This document shows, piece by piece, positions 1 to 7,708 of a stretch of DNA of 14,859 bases. A program made the translations under genes and the position numbers. The DNA lies in the NCBI GenBank assembly GCA_020348185.1, contig CP070743.1:2190942-2205800 (forward strand), written 5' to 3'. This stretch comes from Nitrospirota bacterium (GTDB lineage Bacteria; Nitrospirota; Nitrospiria; Nitrospirales; UBA8639). Position 1 is the first letter of the stretch. Every line of letters begins with the position of its first letter. The notes under the pieces were generated by a model. That model saw nothing but the letters and a program-made list of their open reading frames with translations, was not told the DNA's origin and ran no database searches.

Positions 1-476
1 AATCTCCCTAATCCTTCCATAGCATAATATTCACACTGGACGGGAATTAGCACCGATGACGCGGCAACTAAGGCATTAACGGTCAAGAGACCAAGGGCGG
101 GAGGGCAATCTAATACCACCAACTCATAGTTTTCAGAAATACCACCCAAGACCTGCTTCAATACGGATTCTCGATCTTCAACATTGGCGAGTTCCACTTC
201 AGCCCCGACGAGATCGGAACTTGATGGAATCATGGAAAGGCCTGAAATTCCAGTTTCTACCATGGATCCGTCTAGGGCCTTTCGAGCGACCAAGCAATCG
301 TATATTGTAGGATTTGGAGACTGAATTCCCATCCCGCTTGTGGCATTAGCTTGTGGGTCCAGGTCAACCAGAAGGACTCGATGTTGTGCGAGGGCAAAAG
401 CAGCGGAGAGATTGACAGAAGTTGTTGTTTTTCCAACACCTCCCTTTTGATTAGCTACCGCGATTATCTTTCCCAA
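1..476 (-). CDS. parA: ParA/Soj chromosome-partitioning ATPase, 5' part (C-terminus outside the window)
   Basis: ParA-family ATPase that moves or positions ParB-parS complexes at the origin. 158 codons are visible. Residues 11-18 (KGGVGKTT) are the deviant Walker A box with both lysines, VDLDPQ is at 37-42 and a Walker B-like VVLDCPP at 120-126; the visible part ends in QCEYYAMEGLGR, typical of chromosomal Soj/ParA. I chose the TTG at 476 as start because the protein then begins MGKIIAVANQ, as family members do. A GGAG at 485-488 lies 8 nt upstream, and the nearby ATG (in TTTATGATT) is in another frame and soon stops. A parS palindrome lies 20 bp upstream. The gene is downstream of rsmG on the same strand; parB would be expected just past the left edge. 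The family call is very secure, the TTG start fairly so. Confidence 0.96.
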   Translation of the reverse strand, partial: MGKIIAVANQKGGVGKTTTSVNLSAAFALAQHRVLLVDLDPQANATSGMGIQSPNPTIYDCLVARKALDGSMVETGISGLSMIPSSSDLVGAEVELANVEDRESVLKQVLGGISENYELVVLDCPPALGLLTVNALVAASSVLIPVQCEYYAMEGLGR

Positions 477-496
477 ATCATAAACTCCAGCCGTAT

Positions 497-512
497 TGTT
501 CCACGTGGAACA
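497..512. promoter_or_regulatory. parS: parS site (ParB-binding palindrome) in the parA leader
   Basis: TGTTCCACGTGGAACA is a perfect 16-bp palindrome. From family knowledge, the parS consensus is TGTTTCACGTGAAACA, and this CC/GG variant is used in pseudomonads. It lies between the likely parA promoter and the parA start, so ParB binding could also affect parA expression (inference). An identical site is at 1317-1332. Confidence 0.9.
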
Positions 513-533
513 AATCGTATTTCCAGGATTTTA

Positions 534-561
534 TTTATACTAATCTTATTAATAATTACAA
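534..561 (-). promoter_or_regulatory. Candidate sigma70-type promoter for parA
   Basis: Reading the minus strand, TTGTAA (561-556) and TATAAA (539-534) are separated by 16 nt in a very AT-rich stretch. Transcription would begin near 527, leaving the parS site at 497-512 in the untranslated leader. This rests on consensus matching only. Confidence 0.4.
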
Positions 562-640
562 CCTTTTTATTTGATTAGGACACCAGAAAATGAAAATTTT
601 CCTGGTTGAAGGAAAAATCTTGAAAATCCTTTGCTTTCCA

Positions 641-670
641 CTTGAAACGTGAAACCCGAAACTTGAAAAC
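641..670 (+). repeat. GAAACNN heptad repeat between rsmG and parA
   Basis: Four tandem 7-mers are seen: GAAACGT (644-650), GAAACCC (651-657), GAAACTT (658-664) and a last GAAAAC (665-670). The same phasing recurs at 8824-8850. The array lies just past the rsmG stop. Function is unknown; it resembles the short tandem heptamers described in some cyanobacteria, but no relation is shown. Confidence 0.6.
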
Positions 671-676
671 TTATTC

Positions 677-1333
677 TTAAAGTGGTCTCAATATCGATAG
701 AACTCGTTTTCCATATTCATTTGGAAGTTCATAATCAATTTCTCTCTCGACTTTCATGCCCCAGGCTTCCTCGCAAGAGCCCAACCTCTTCGATCGACAG
801 AGTACAGCTCTTCCTGAATCCCTTAATAGGGAACGGGCCTCGGGAAAGATAGAATCCGGCCTTACGGCTCTGGCAATGGCTTTATCGTACATAATATTGA
901 ATGAGCCATCTTGATAAAGGTCTTGGACTGAGCGGGAGATGACATGAATATTCTTGAGATTGAGGGTGCCTATTATATGATGCATGAATGCCGTTTTTTT
1001 TAATCTGGGTTCAAGTAAAGTGATTTCCAGTTCAGGATAGGCAATTTTCAGGGGAATTCCCGGGAACCCGGCACCGCTTCCAATATCAATTATTGATCCT
1101 TTTTTTTCAGGACTTAGGGCCAACCCGCATGCCAATGAATCAACGAATAATTCGACTACCATATCGAATTCGTTTTTTAGGCCTGTGAGGTTTACTCTTT
1201 CATTCCATTCGGTCAATTCTCTCAAGAAAACCAAGAATGTATTTATTGATTCACTGGATAAGGGACAAGATACCGCCTTCCCACCCTCAAAAATTAATGC
1301 TTCTAGACTTACTCCATGTTCCACGTGGAACAT
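677..1333 (-). CDS. rsmG: RsmG, 16S rRNA (guanine-N7) methyltransferase
   Basis: Uses S-adenosylmethionine to methylate N7 of G527 (E. coli numbering) in 16S rRNA. 218 aa, within the usual 205-240. The SAM-binding glycine motif IIDIGSGAGFPGIPL is at 81-95, LLEP at 106-109 follows as the acidic end of the next strand, and AIARAV at 152-157 is the conserved loop of the family. The N-terminus MFHVEHG is written by the parS palindrome, so the first codons serve both protein and partitioning site. No convincing Shine-Dalgarno precedes the ATG (TTTATGG upstream), but it is the only in-frame start near the family N-terminus. It lies 54 nt after mnmG, probably in the same transcript. Confidence 0.96.
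   Translation of the reverse strand: MFHVEHGVSLEALIFEGGKAVSCPLSSESINTFLVFLRELTEWNERVNLTGLKNEFDMVVELFVDSLACGLALSPEKKGSIIDIGSGAGFPGIPLKIAYPELEITLLEPRLKKTAFMHHIIGTLNLKNIHVISRSVQDLYQDGSFNIMYDKAIARAVRPDSIFPEARSLLRDSGRAVLCRSKRLGSCEEAWGMKVEREIDYELPNEYGKRVLSILRPL
1317..1332. promoter_or_regulatory. parS: parS site overlapping the first codons of rsmG
   Basis: A second exact TGTTCCACGTGGAACA, 820 bp from the first. Read on the minus strand it spans rsmG from the second base of the ATG to the first base of the seventh codon, encoding most of MFHVEH. An exact 16-bp match twice in 1 kb beside parA makes a true site very likely. Confidence 0.9.
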
Positions 1334-1387
1334 CCATAAACCATTAACGAAATATTTACAAACAAATGGGTTAAGACATTAACCTTT

Positions 1388-3274
1388 TTAACTAATTTGT
1401 GCAAACTCATTAGATCTTCGATTTCGGTCCAATGCCACAAGCAGTAGTGATATGGCAGCTGGTGTGATACCAGATATACGCGAGGCCTGTCCAATTGAGG
1501 ATGGCTTCACTTTCTTAAGTTTCTCTGCGACTTCATTCGAGAAACCCTTTATCACGTCATAGTCAAATCCAATTGGTATTCGTCGATTCTCTAATTTTTT
1601 AAATTTTGAGACTTCCTGTTCCTGACGACGAATGTATCCCTCGTATTTCACGGAGACCTCAATGGCCTCAATGATCTCTTCTTCTTCTTTGCTAATTTCT
1701 CCAATCATTTCAATGACTTGCTTATAGGTAAGTTCAGGTCTTCGCAAAAGCTGGCCAAGAGAAATATTGTTCTGCCCTGGATCAATCCCCGTTGAACCTC
1801 TATTTTCAACAGAATCATTGGTACGTTTCGGATAGGTCCGTTTTAAGCGATGAATTTCACCATCAACCCGTTCACGCTTTACCTGAAACTTCTTATAGGT
1901 ATGGTCTGGAACCAGGCCTAACTCATACCCGATGTCCATTAAACGAAAATCCGCATTGTCTTGTCGCAACAAAAGGCGATGCTCAGCTCTTGAAGTGAAC
2001 ATACGATACGGCTCTTGAGCATCTTTCGTAATGAGGTCGTCAACCAAAACACCGATATAGGCCTGTGATCGATCTAAAATCAGGGGAGGTTTATTTTGAA
2101 CCCGAAGGGCAGCGTTAATTCCTGCAATAATCCCTTGAGCGGCGGCTTCCTCATATCCGGAGGTCCCGTTTATTTGTCCAGCATGATAAAGGCCAGAAAC
2201 TAATTTGGTTTCTAAGGTTTCATGGAGTTGCCTGGGCGGAAAATAATCATATTCAATGGCATAACCAGGACGAAGAAAAGTAGCGGCCTCAAGCCCGTGA
2301 ATGGTTTTCACGAGAGCCTGCTGAACATCGACGGGGAGACTTGTAGAAATTCCATTTGGGTAGAAGGAATCCGATCCCAGTTCTTCAGGTTCCAAGAAAA
2401 TTTGATGTCGGTCCTTATCGGCGAATCGGACGACTTTATCTTCGATGGAGGGACAATATCGAGGACCAATGGAGTCTATCACGCCGGAATACATTGGTGA
2501 ACGATCAAGATTATTTCGAATGATTTCATGAGTTTTTTCATTGGTGTAGGTAATATGACACTGAATTTGTGGATTGGTGATTTCCGTCGTTCGACAAGAA
2601 AATGGTCTTGGGTTCTTATCACCGGGTTGGGGAGTCATCTTATCAAAATGAATGGTCTTTCGATCCAATCGTGGGGGAGTTCCAGTCTTTAACCGACCAA
2701 CTTCAAACCCAAAATCCCTCATACAATCAGACAGATGTTCTGCTGATGGCTCCCCGGCTCTCCCGGCCGGAAGATGGTTCAAGCCCACGTGAATCAGACC
2801 TTTCAAAAACGTTCCTGAAGTAAGAATAACGGCCCCGGCAGCAATTGATTCCCCAGTACATAATAGGACCCCGCTCACTTGCCCACCTTGGGTCACGATT
2901 GTATTCACCGTTCCCGGAATAATGGCTATCCCTGACTGATGACGCACAGTCTCTTGCATTTTCGCGCTATACAGACCTTTGTCACATTGCACTCGTAGCG
3001 CCCTAACCGCGGGCCCTTTTTTGGTATTGAGCATACGGAACTGGATACCCGATAAATCGGTATTTCTACCAATTTCTCCCCCAAGTGCGTCGATTTCCTT
3101 CACCAGGTGACCTTTAGCGATACCTCCCACTGCCGGATTGCAGGGCATTTGAGCAATCTTGGTGATATCAATGGTTAATAAGGCCACCTGGCATCCCATA
3201 CGAGCTCCAGCCAAAGCCGCCTCACACCCGGCATGCCCTCCTCCAACAACCACGATATCGAATTTCAGACTCAT
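1388..3274 (-). CDS. mnmG: MnmG (GidA), FAD-dependent tRNA U34 carboxymethylaminomethyl-modifying subunit
   Basis: Works with MnmE to install the (carboxymethyl)aminomethyl group at C5 of wobble uridine 34 in several tRNAs, using FAD, NADH and methylenetetrahydrofolate. With the ATG at 3274 the protein is 628 aa, the family norm. Visible motifs are the FAD-binding GGGHAG (11-16), MPCNPAVGG with a conserved Cys (43-51), KGPAVRALR (86-94), RLKTGTPPRLD (194-204), GPRYCPSIEDK with the second conserved Cys (270-280), GQINGTSGYEEAAAQG (366-381) and a late SRAEHRLLLRQDNAD block. The frame stays open to an ATG at 3403, and an ATG at 3349 has GAGGAG 3 nt upstream. The added residues come from the GTC-type repeats and lack family similarity, so I prefer 3274 despite no clear ribosome site. 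It lies 159 nt after mnmE. Confidence 0.96.
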   Translation of the reverse strand: MSLKFDIVVVGGGHAGCEAALAGARMGCQVALLTIDITKIAQMPCNPAVGGIAKGHLVKEIDALGGEIGRNTDLSGIQFRMLNTKKGPAVRALRVQCDKGLYSAKMQETVRHQSGIAIIPGTVNTIVTQGGQVSGVLLCTGESIAAGAVILTSGTFLKGLIHVGLNHLPAGRAGEPSAEHLSDCMRDFGFEVGRLKTGTPPRLDRKTIHFDKMTPQPGDKNPRPFSCRTTEITNPQIQCHITYTNEKTHEIIRNNLDRSPMYSGVIDSIGPRYCPSIEDKVVRFADKDRHQIFLEPEELGSDSFYPNGISTSLPVDVQQALVKTIHGLEAATFLRPGYAIEYDYFPPRQLHETLETKLVSGLYHAGQINGTSGYEEAAAQGIIAGINAALRVQNKPPLILDRSQAYIGVLVDDLITKDAQEPYRMFTSRAEHRLLLRQDNADFRLMDIGYELGLVPDHTYKKFQVKRERVDGEIHRLKRTYPKRTNDSVENRGSTGIDPGQNNISLGQLLRRPELTYKQVIEMIGEISKEEEEIIEAIEVSVKYEGYIRRQEQEVSKFKKLENRRIPIGFDYDVIKGFSNEVAEKLKKVKPSSIGQASRISGITPAAISLLLVALDRNRRSNEFAQIS

Positions 3275-3283
3275 AATAATACA

Positions 3284-3401
3284 GTGAAAAGGGTCAAAAA
3301 GTCGAAAGGTTCCGTCGGACTTATAACCCGGAAGAATCAATATCTTCATAAACTCCTCGACCTTTTTCACTCTTTGACCTCTTCGACCTTGCGACCCTCC
3401 C
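3284..3401. repeat. GTCNAARAG-type degenerate repeats between mnmE and mnmG, in facing orientation
   Basis: The plus strand at 3291-3310 reads GTCAAAAA GTCGAAAG. At 3353-3401 the complement carries GTCGCAAG, GTCGAAGAG, GTCAAAGAG, TGAAAAAG and GTCGAGGAG. The two arms face each other, as they do again after dnaN (13819-13876 and 13913-13949). Units are 8-9 nt and imperfect. Part of the array is open in the mnmG frame and explains its apparent N-terminal extension. Confidence 0.55.
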
Positions 3402-3433
3402 ATTTTTCCAACCCGAAACTATTCTATTAGAGA

Positions 3434-4888
3434 TCATTTCCCTATACAAAATTCTTTAAAGATATGATCCAAAATGTCCTCAGTGCTGACTACGCCAATA
3501 ATTTCCCCCAGGGCATCTAAGGCCACCCGTAAATCGACAGCCAGACATTCTCCCGAGAAGTTCTGATCGAGGGCGCACAGAGTGTTCGTGACGGCCTCCT
3601 TGGCCCGTTCTAAGGCCAACTTATGGCGAAGTCGGGTGATGAATACAGGCTCGCCAGATTCAAAAAATGGCCCGTAAGCTAGAGAGCGAATCTCTTGACG
3701 AAGCTTTTCCAATCCCATGCCTGTTTTGGCGGACATCGTTACGATTCTGAGGGATGCAGAATGCTCCTTGTCCTCCTGAGATGCTTCAGGTGATAGAAGA
3801 GACCTGAGGGTTGATTCCTCAATTTTCATCGGTAAGTCTGCTTTATTGAGCACCACAATTTTCTTTTTATCGCAGTTTTCATTAATTATTTCTACGTCAC
3901 CATCCGATAATTCTTGGGACCCATCCACAACGATCAATAGCAACCCGGCCTGTTCCAAGGCGTGTGTGGTCCTTCGGATTCCCTCTATCTCTATTTCGTT
4001 CTGAGTGTGTCGCAGGCCTGCCGTATCAATAAGGCGAATGCAAACGCCCAGGATTTTCACTTCCTCCTCTAACACATCACGCGTTGTTCCCGGAACAGAC
4101 GACACAATCGCCCGATCCGTCTCCAATAGGGCATTTAAGAGGCTGGATTTGCCTACATTCGGTTTTCCGATAATCGAGGCCACCAAACCTTCTCGCACAA
4201 GTCTTCCGTCACCAGCCGTGTTCAGAATAGTAGAAATTTCGTCCAAAAGAAATTTTAAGGAACGTTCCAAATCCTCGGGACTGATAAATGAAATATCTTC
4301 CTCAACAAAATCCATCCCAGCTTCAATATTGGCAAGCAGGCGAATGAGCTCATCCCTGATGTGTTCAATCTTTTTGGATAATTTTCCTCTTAACTGTTCT
4401 TGGGCCACCTTCAAACCGGCTGAGGTTGTCGCTCGGATGGTATCCAGAACAGCTTCTGCTTGTGTCAAATCCATCCGTCCATTAAGAAAGGCACGTCGTG
4501 TAAATTCACCGGGTTCCGCCAATCGGGCCCCTTGCTGTATCACAGCCTCACAGGCCATGGAGAGAATGAGTTGACCGCCATGGCAGTGAATTTCTACCGT
4601 ATTTTCACCGGTAAAGGACTTTGGGGCCCGCATAATAGCGACCAGCACTTGGTCTAAGGGGGTGGGGTGGTTTCCGTTTTTTGGGGAAACGGATTGGGTG
4701 GTGGAAAGCAAGATATCACCCAGGCAGAGGGTGTGACTCGGAATGTCCCCCAACGAAAGACCCGACTTGAGGGCGACGACGTTTGAAGCGATTTCCAGTG
4801 AACGGGGACCGCTCACTCGTATAATGCCAACCCCCCCTTCACCAATCGGAGTGGCAATGGCACAAATGGTGTCATTGAGGTGACCCAT
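3434..4888 (-). CDS. mnmE: MnmE (TrmE), tRNA U34 modification GTPase
   Basis: GTPase partner of MnmG in wobble-uridine modification. 484 aa, slightly above the usual 450-460. The N-terminal folate-binding domain starts IATPIGEGGVGIIRVSG and includes HCHGG (101-105) and EPGEFTRRAFLNGR (125-138). The G domain has G1 GKPNVGKSS (241-249), G2 TTRD (268-271), G3 DTAG (288-291), G4 NKAD (348-351) and G5 SAK (386-388). The C-terminus CIGK keeps the invariant cysteine. The ATG has an AGGGAAGAG ribosome site 3 nt upstream. A GC-rich repeat ends 14 nt before the start. The extra length is mainly spread through loops such as 55-80 and 355-378. Confidence 0.97.
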   Translation of the reverse strand: MGHLNDTICAIATPIGEGGVGIIRVSGPRSLEIASNVVALKSGLSLGDIPSHTLCLGDILLSTTQSVSPKNGNHPTPLDQVLVAIMRAPKSFTGENTVEIHCHGGQLILSMACEAVIQQGARLAEPGEFTRRAFLNGRMDLTQAEAVLDTIRATTSAGLKVAQEQLRGKLSKKIEHIRDELIRLLANIEAGMDFVEEDISFISPEDLERSLKFLLDEISTILNTAGDGRLVREGLVASIIGKPNVGKSSLLNALLETDRAIVSSVPGTTRDVLEEEVKILGVCIRLIDTAGLRHTQNEIEIEGIRRTTHALEQAGLLLIVVDGSQELSDGDVEIINENCDKKKIVVLNKADLPMKIEESTLRSLLSPEASQEDKEHSASLRIVTMSAKTGMGLEKLRQEIRSLAYGPFFESGEPVFITRLRHKLALERAKEAVTNTLCALDQNFSGECLAVDLRVALDALGEIIGVVSTEDILDHIFKEFCIGK

Positions 4889-4902
4889 GTTCTCTTCCCT
4901 AA

Positions 4903-5133
4903 CAGGATGTTGAAAAAGTCCGCCAGCTGCGTTCTCGGTCCCTTGTCGTGCTCATGTACTGCCGTGTACGCTCCGCGCGCCACAAGGGATCACGCCCTAC
5001 GGGACCCAATTGTTCTGCAACCTGCGGCCTTGCTGGACCTGGCTCCGCCGAGCCTACTCTGCAGAAGTTGCCCTCCGGCTAGCAACGTCGGGAGCGGCAT
5101 CGCACAGGCGGGCGGGCCTTTTTGAACATTCTG
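4903..5133. repeat. Structured ~231-bp element with terminal inverted repeats (MITE- or REP-like)
   Basis: This fills most of the 326-bp gene-free stretch between yidC and mnmE. The left end, CAGGATGTTGAAAAAGTCC (from 4903), matches the complement of the right end, CAGAATGTTCAAAAAGGCC (from 5133), with few mismatches. Internal stems include TCCCTTGT (4939-4946) with ACAAGGGA (4982-4989), GGCTC with GAGCC around 5040-5055, and GTTGC with GCAAC around 5068-5087. It is visibly more GC-rich than its flanks. I find no transposase or convincing ORF inside and no clear target-site duplication. From memory, intergenic repeats with this kind of end are frequent in Nitrospira genomes. The remaining 5134-5214 is AT-rich with nothing recognisable. 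Confidence 0.7.
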
Positions 5134-5214
5134 CCTTGCTTTTGGTGTTTAACCTAGCTTTTCCAGAATATTCAAATCTTTTTATATGCCAAGTTTTTCT
5201 TAAGCCGTTCGGTT

Positions 5215-7494
5215 CTACTTTCCTCCCCCAATGGCCTCCTCAGTCAATGTTAAAGCTTCATGAATGGAGGCGACCCGCTGTTCGATATCTCCGCGATGAG
5301 AGGACAGGCCGGTCGTGAATAGGTCTTGAGTTTCTTTAATCTTTTGCCTGGCATCTTGGAATTGGTTGGGTAGGATTTCTTCGATCTGTTGCTGGGGAAT
5401 GTGATGAATCTTGTCGAGCGTCTTTTGAACCTTCCGCGAAAGCGTCTTCCTCGAAGCTTTTTGTCGTGTATGAGACTCCTGAATATCCCGTTTTAATTCC
5501 TTGAAGGCCTGGTGCGACTTTTTTATGAGATTCTCGACATCCTCAGGCGTAGCCTCCTGACGAAGTTTTTCAATCTCAGCATAGAGTGTATTGGCTTGGT
5601 TGAGCAAACCCTCACTAACATCCTTTTGCTGATTGAGCTCGACCTCGAATTCTCCATGAAGCTGTTCCAATTCTCGCACAACAGCTTCGACCAGGGGCCG
5701 TTGTTGTTCGACCGCTTTCTGACGTTTGGCCTCCTTGCTTTCCAGCAAGCGTGGTGATTCCTCCAACCCTTCTCCCTTATCCATCGGCACCTGGGGTTTT
5801 CCCGAAGCAGGACCCTTAGGTTCCTTAAGAGCCTCTTCAACGGATTTTGATGAGGCTGCCCCCCGCTTAAATACGTACCGATCGGTGATAAATTGTTGGG
5901 CGATCGTGAGAACATTGTTCGTCAGCCAATACAACACCAGCCCTGCCGGAAACGTCAGGAATAAAAAAGTCAAAAAGACCGGCAGCATGAGCATCATTTT
6001 CGCTTGGGTTGGATCCATGGTCGTCGGCATGATCTTTTGCTGCACCACCATGGACGCTCCCATGAGGACCGGGAGAACATAAAAGGGGTCAGGAATCGAC
6101 ATATCTGAAATCCAGAGAATGAAGGGCGCCTGCCGAAGGTCCACGGTCATATACAATATATTAAACAAGGCAACGAACACTGGCATTTGGAGCACCATGG
6201 GGAGGCATCCACCCACGGGATTGACCTTATGCTCCCTGTACAATTTCATCAGTTCTTTGTTTAGCCGCTCGCGGTCGTCTTTGTAGATTTTTTGAATCTC
6301 CTGAACTTTGGGCTGAATCTTTTGCATGCCCTGCATGGATTTATAGCTTTTATACTGCAGGGGAACGAAGAGGAGTTTAATGCCGAACGTCAACAGGATA
6401 ATGGCCACGCCATAATTGTGGGTAAAGTCGTACAGATACCGAAGAACATAAAACAACGGTTTGGCGACCGCTTTGACAATTCCCCAGCTCCCATAGATAA
6501 ACCATCCAAAGTCAATCGTATCTTCAAGACCGATTTGAAACGACTTCAGCGTATCAAATTGCTTTGGTCCTGCATAAAGACGAAACGATCGGGTTTGCGG
6601 CCCCGATGCCCCTGGAAACTGGATGCCCGCGGTCACGACCCGTTCGGTTTCCGTCTTAGCAAACACCCCGCTAGGCCTGTCATCGGGAATAAACACACTA
6701 ATAAAATACTTGTCTTGAAGAGCCGCCCAGCGAATATCGCCCAAGCGCCGGACCTCATCGTCCGGCACCTCTTTTTCCACCTCGTCTCCAATCATCCAAG
6801 CGGGGCCCAATAGGCCGATAAACCCCTCTCCCCATTCAACCACGCCAAAATTTGTACCCAAAAGGACGTCCAGGTCTTCGGCCACCCCTCGGCTTTTCAC
6901 CACAATATCGACAAGGTAGGAGTCGTGATGAAACGTCAATTCTTTCTGAACCCAAACCGCATCATCTGCTGACTGAAAAGTGAGGGTCAGGCGCCCAGTG
7001 GGATGGCTGTCATCCAATTTCGAAAAATCTTTTTCAACGGAAAAAATTCCTTCTTGAAGCTGCCGGGTGAGATCTTCATCGGAAACTCTCAGGGACAAGG
7101 GACCCGCGAACTGCCCTTCGGAATAGACCAAATCTACGGGAGCCGGATCTTCGGATTGCGTCAAATAGTTCTTCAAGGTCCAGCTTTTGATTTGCGCGCC
7201 CTTATTCGTCACTTTCACCTGATAGAGGGGGGTGTCAATGATCTCCAATTGCTCAATACTCGATTGTGGTTCGGAAATGGGTGGGGTCTCTTGTTCTATC
7301 TTTTCTCCAGGGTCTTCGGGACTCGAAATAGACGAAGGGCTTGTCGCGTCAGACTCTATTGATGGAGGGGGTTCAGATTGATCGAGGATCGGTGACTCGG
7401 ACAGAGGGGTAAATCCGAATTGTTTCAGTAAAAGGTCGTAGCCGAAAATGATCGTGAGCGCAAGGACGAGGAATAGAACGACTCGCTTCTCCAT
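5215..7494 (-). CDS. yidC: YidC membrane protein insertase with a long C-terminal coiled-coil extension
   Basis: Inserts and folds inner-membrane proteins, alone or with SecYEG. It has an N-terminal membrane segment (about 5-20), a Pro/Ser/Glu-rich linker (30-80), the periplasmic beta domain (about 85-320) and the conserved five-helix insertase core (about 330-545). The core shows PLFYVLRYLY, NYGVAIILLTFGIKLLFVPL with its positively charged groove residue (K373), a cytoplasmic helical hairpin (about 385-420), NPVGGCLPMVLQMPVFVALF and GLVLYWLTNN. At 759 aa it is about 200 longer than typical (540-600). Residues 550-759 are charged, rich in E, K and Q and predicted helical. This tail is not the KH/R3H Jag protein. 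An AAGGA lies about 11 nt before the ATG. The 214-nt spacer to yidD holds no gene I can support. Confidence 0.96.
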   Translation of the reverse strand: MEKRVVLFLVLALTIIFGYDLLLKQFGFTPLSESPILDQSEPPPSIESDATSPSSISSPEDPGEKIEQETPPISEPQSSIEQLEIIDTPLYQVKVTNKGAQIKSWTLKNYLTQSEDPAPVDLVYSEGQFAGPLSLRVSDEDLTRQLQEGIFSVEKDFSKLDDSHPTGRLTLTFQSADDAVWVQKELTFHHDSYLVDIVVKSRGVAEDLDVLLGTNFGVVEWGEGFIGLLGPAWMIGDEVEKEVPDDEVRRLGDIRWAALQDKYFISVFIPDDRPSGVFAKTETERVVTAGIQFPGASGPQTRSFRLYAGPKQFDTLKSFQIGLEDTIDFGWFIYGSWGIVKAVAKPLFYVLRYLYDFTHNYGVAIILLTFGIKLLFVPLQYKSYKSMQGMQKIQPKVQEIQKIYKDDRERLNKELMKLYREHKVNPVGGCLPMVLQMPVFVALFNILYMTVDLRQAPFILWISDMSIPDPFYVLPVLMGASMVVQQKIMPTTMDPTQAKMMLMLPVFLTFLFLTFPAGLVLYWLTNNVLTIAQQFITDRYVFKRGAASSKSVEEALKEPKGPASGKPQVPMDKGEGLEESPRLLESKEAKRQKAVEQQRPLVEAVVRELEQLHGEFEVELNQQKDVSEGLLNQANTLYAEIEKLRQEATPEDVENLIKKSHQAFKELKRDIQESHTRQKASRKTLSRKVQKTLDKIHHIPQQQIEEILPNQFQDARQKIKETQDLFTTGLSSHRGDIEQRVASIHEALTLTEEAIGGGK

Positions 7495-7708
7495 TGTTCA
7501 GATTTTCCTTCTCATAAGGGAATGTTCACCGTTCACTGGTTCAAGTACAAAGTAAAAAAATCTCAAAGCCTGAAATCCCCTAATCTGAACTTCAAAAACC
7601 CGTTTTGCACGCGACCTTTTTCCACGTTCTACTTTTTAGAGGATTCCCACCATGTTTTAAATTGGCAGAAGTGGGATGTTGCAACCGAGGTTGATGCGAA
7701 AATCTCTT

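Noticed and set aside
2786..2791. CACGTG inside mnmG as a third parS
   Set aside because: Only about 10 of 16 positions match the palindrome, within coding sequence.
3353..3401. CRISPR-like array in the GTC-type repeats
   Set aside because: Units are 8-9 nt, degenerate and contiguous, with no spacers and no cas genes.
4005..4574. 189-codon plus-strand frame opposite mnmE
   Set aside because: It lies fully antisense to a clearly conserved GTPase gene, and its composition is that of a shadow frame (Arg/Ser-rich).
4880..5318. Plus-strand frames over the inverted-repeat element as a transposase remnant
   Set aside because: The translations show no transposase motifs and are broken by the element's own stems.
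5523..5915. 130-codon minus-strand frame inside the yidC tail in another frame
   Set aside because: I considered it as a sign that the yidC tail was a frameshifted separate gene. The yidC frame is continuous with plausible helical composition, while this frame looks random.
7617..7629. TTCCACGT in the yidD-yidC spacer as a parS half site
   Set aside because: The right half does not match; a single half site is not evidence for ParB binding.
7645..7676. TCCCAC/GTGGGA hairpin between yidD and yidC as a terminator
   Set aside because: A 6-bp stem with a 20-nt loop and no T-run on either strand.
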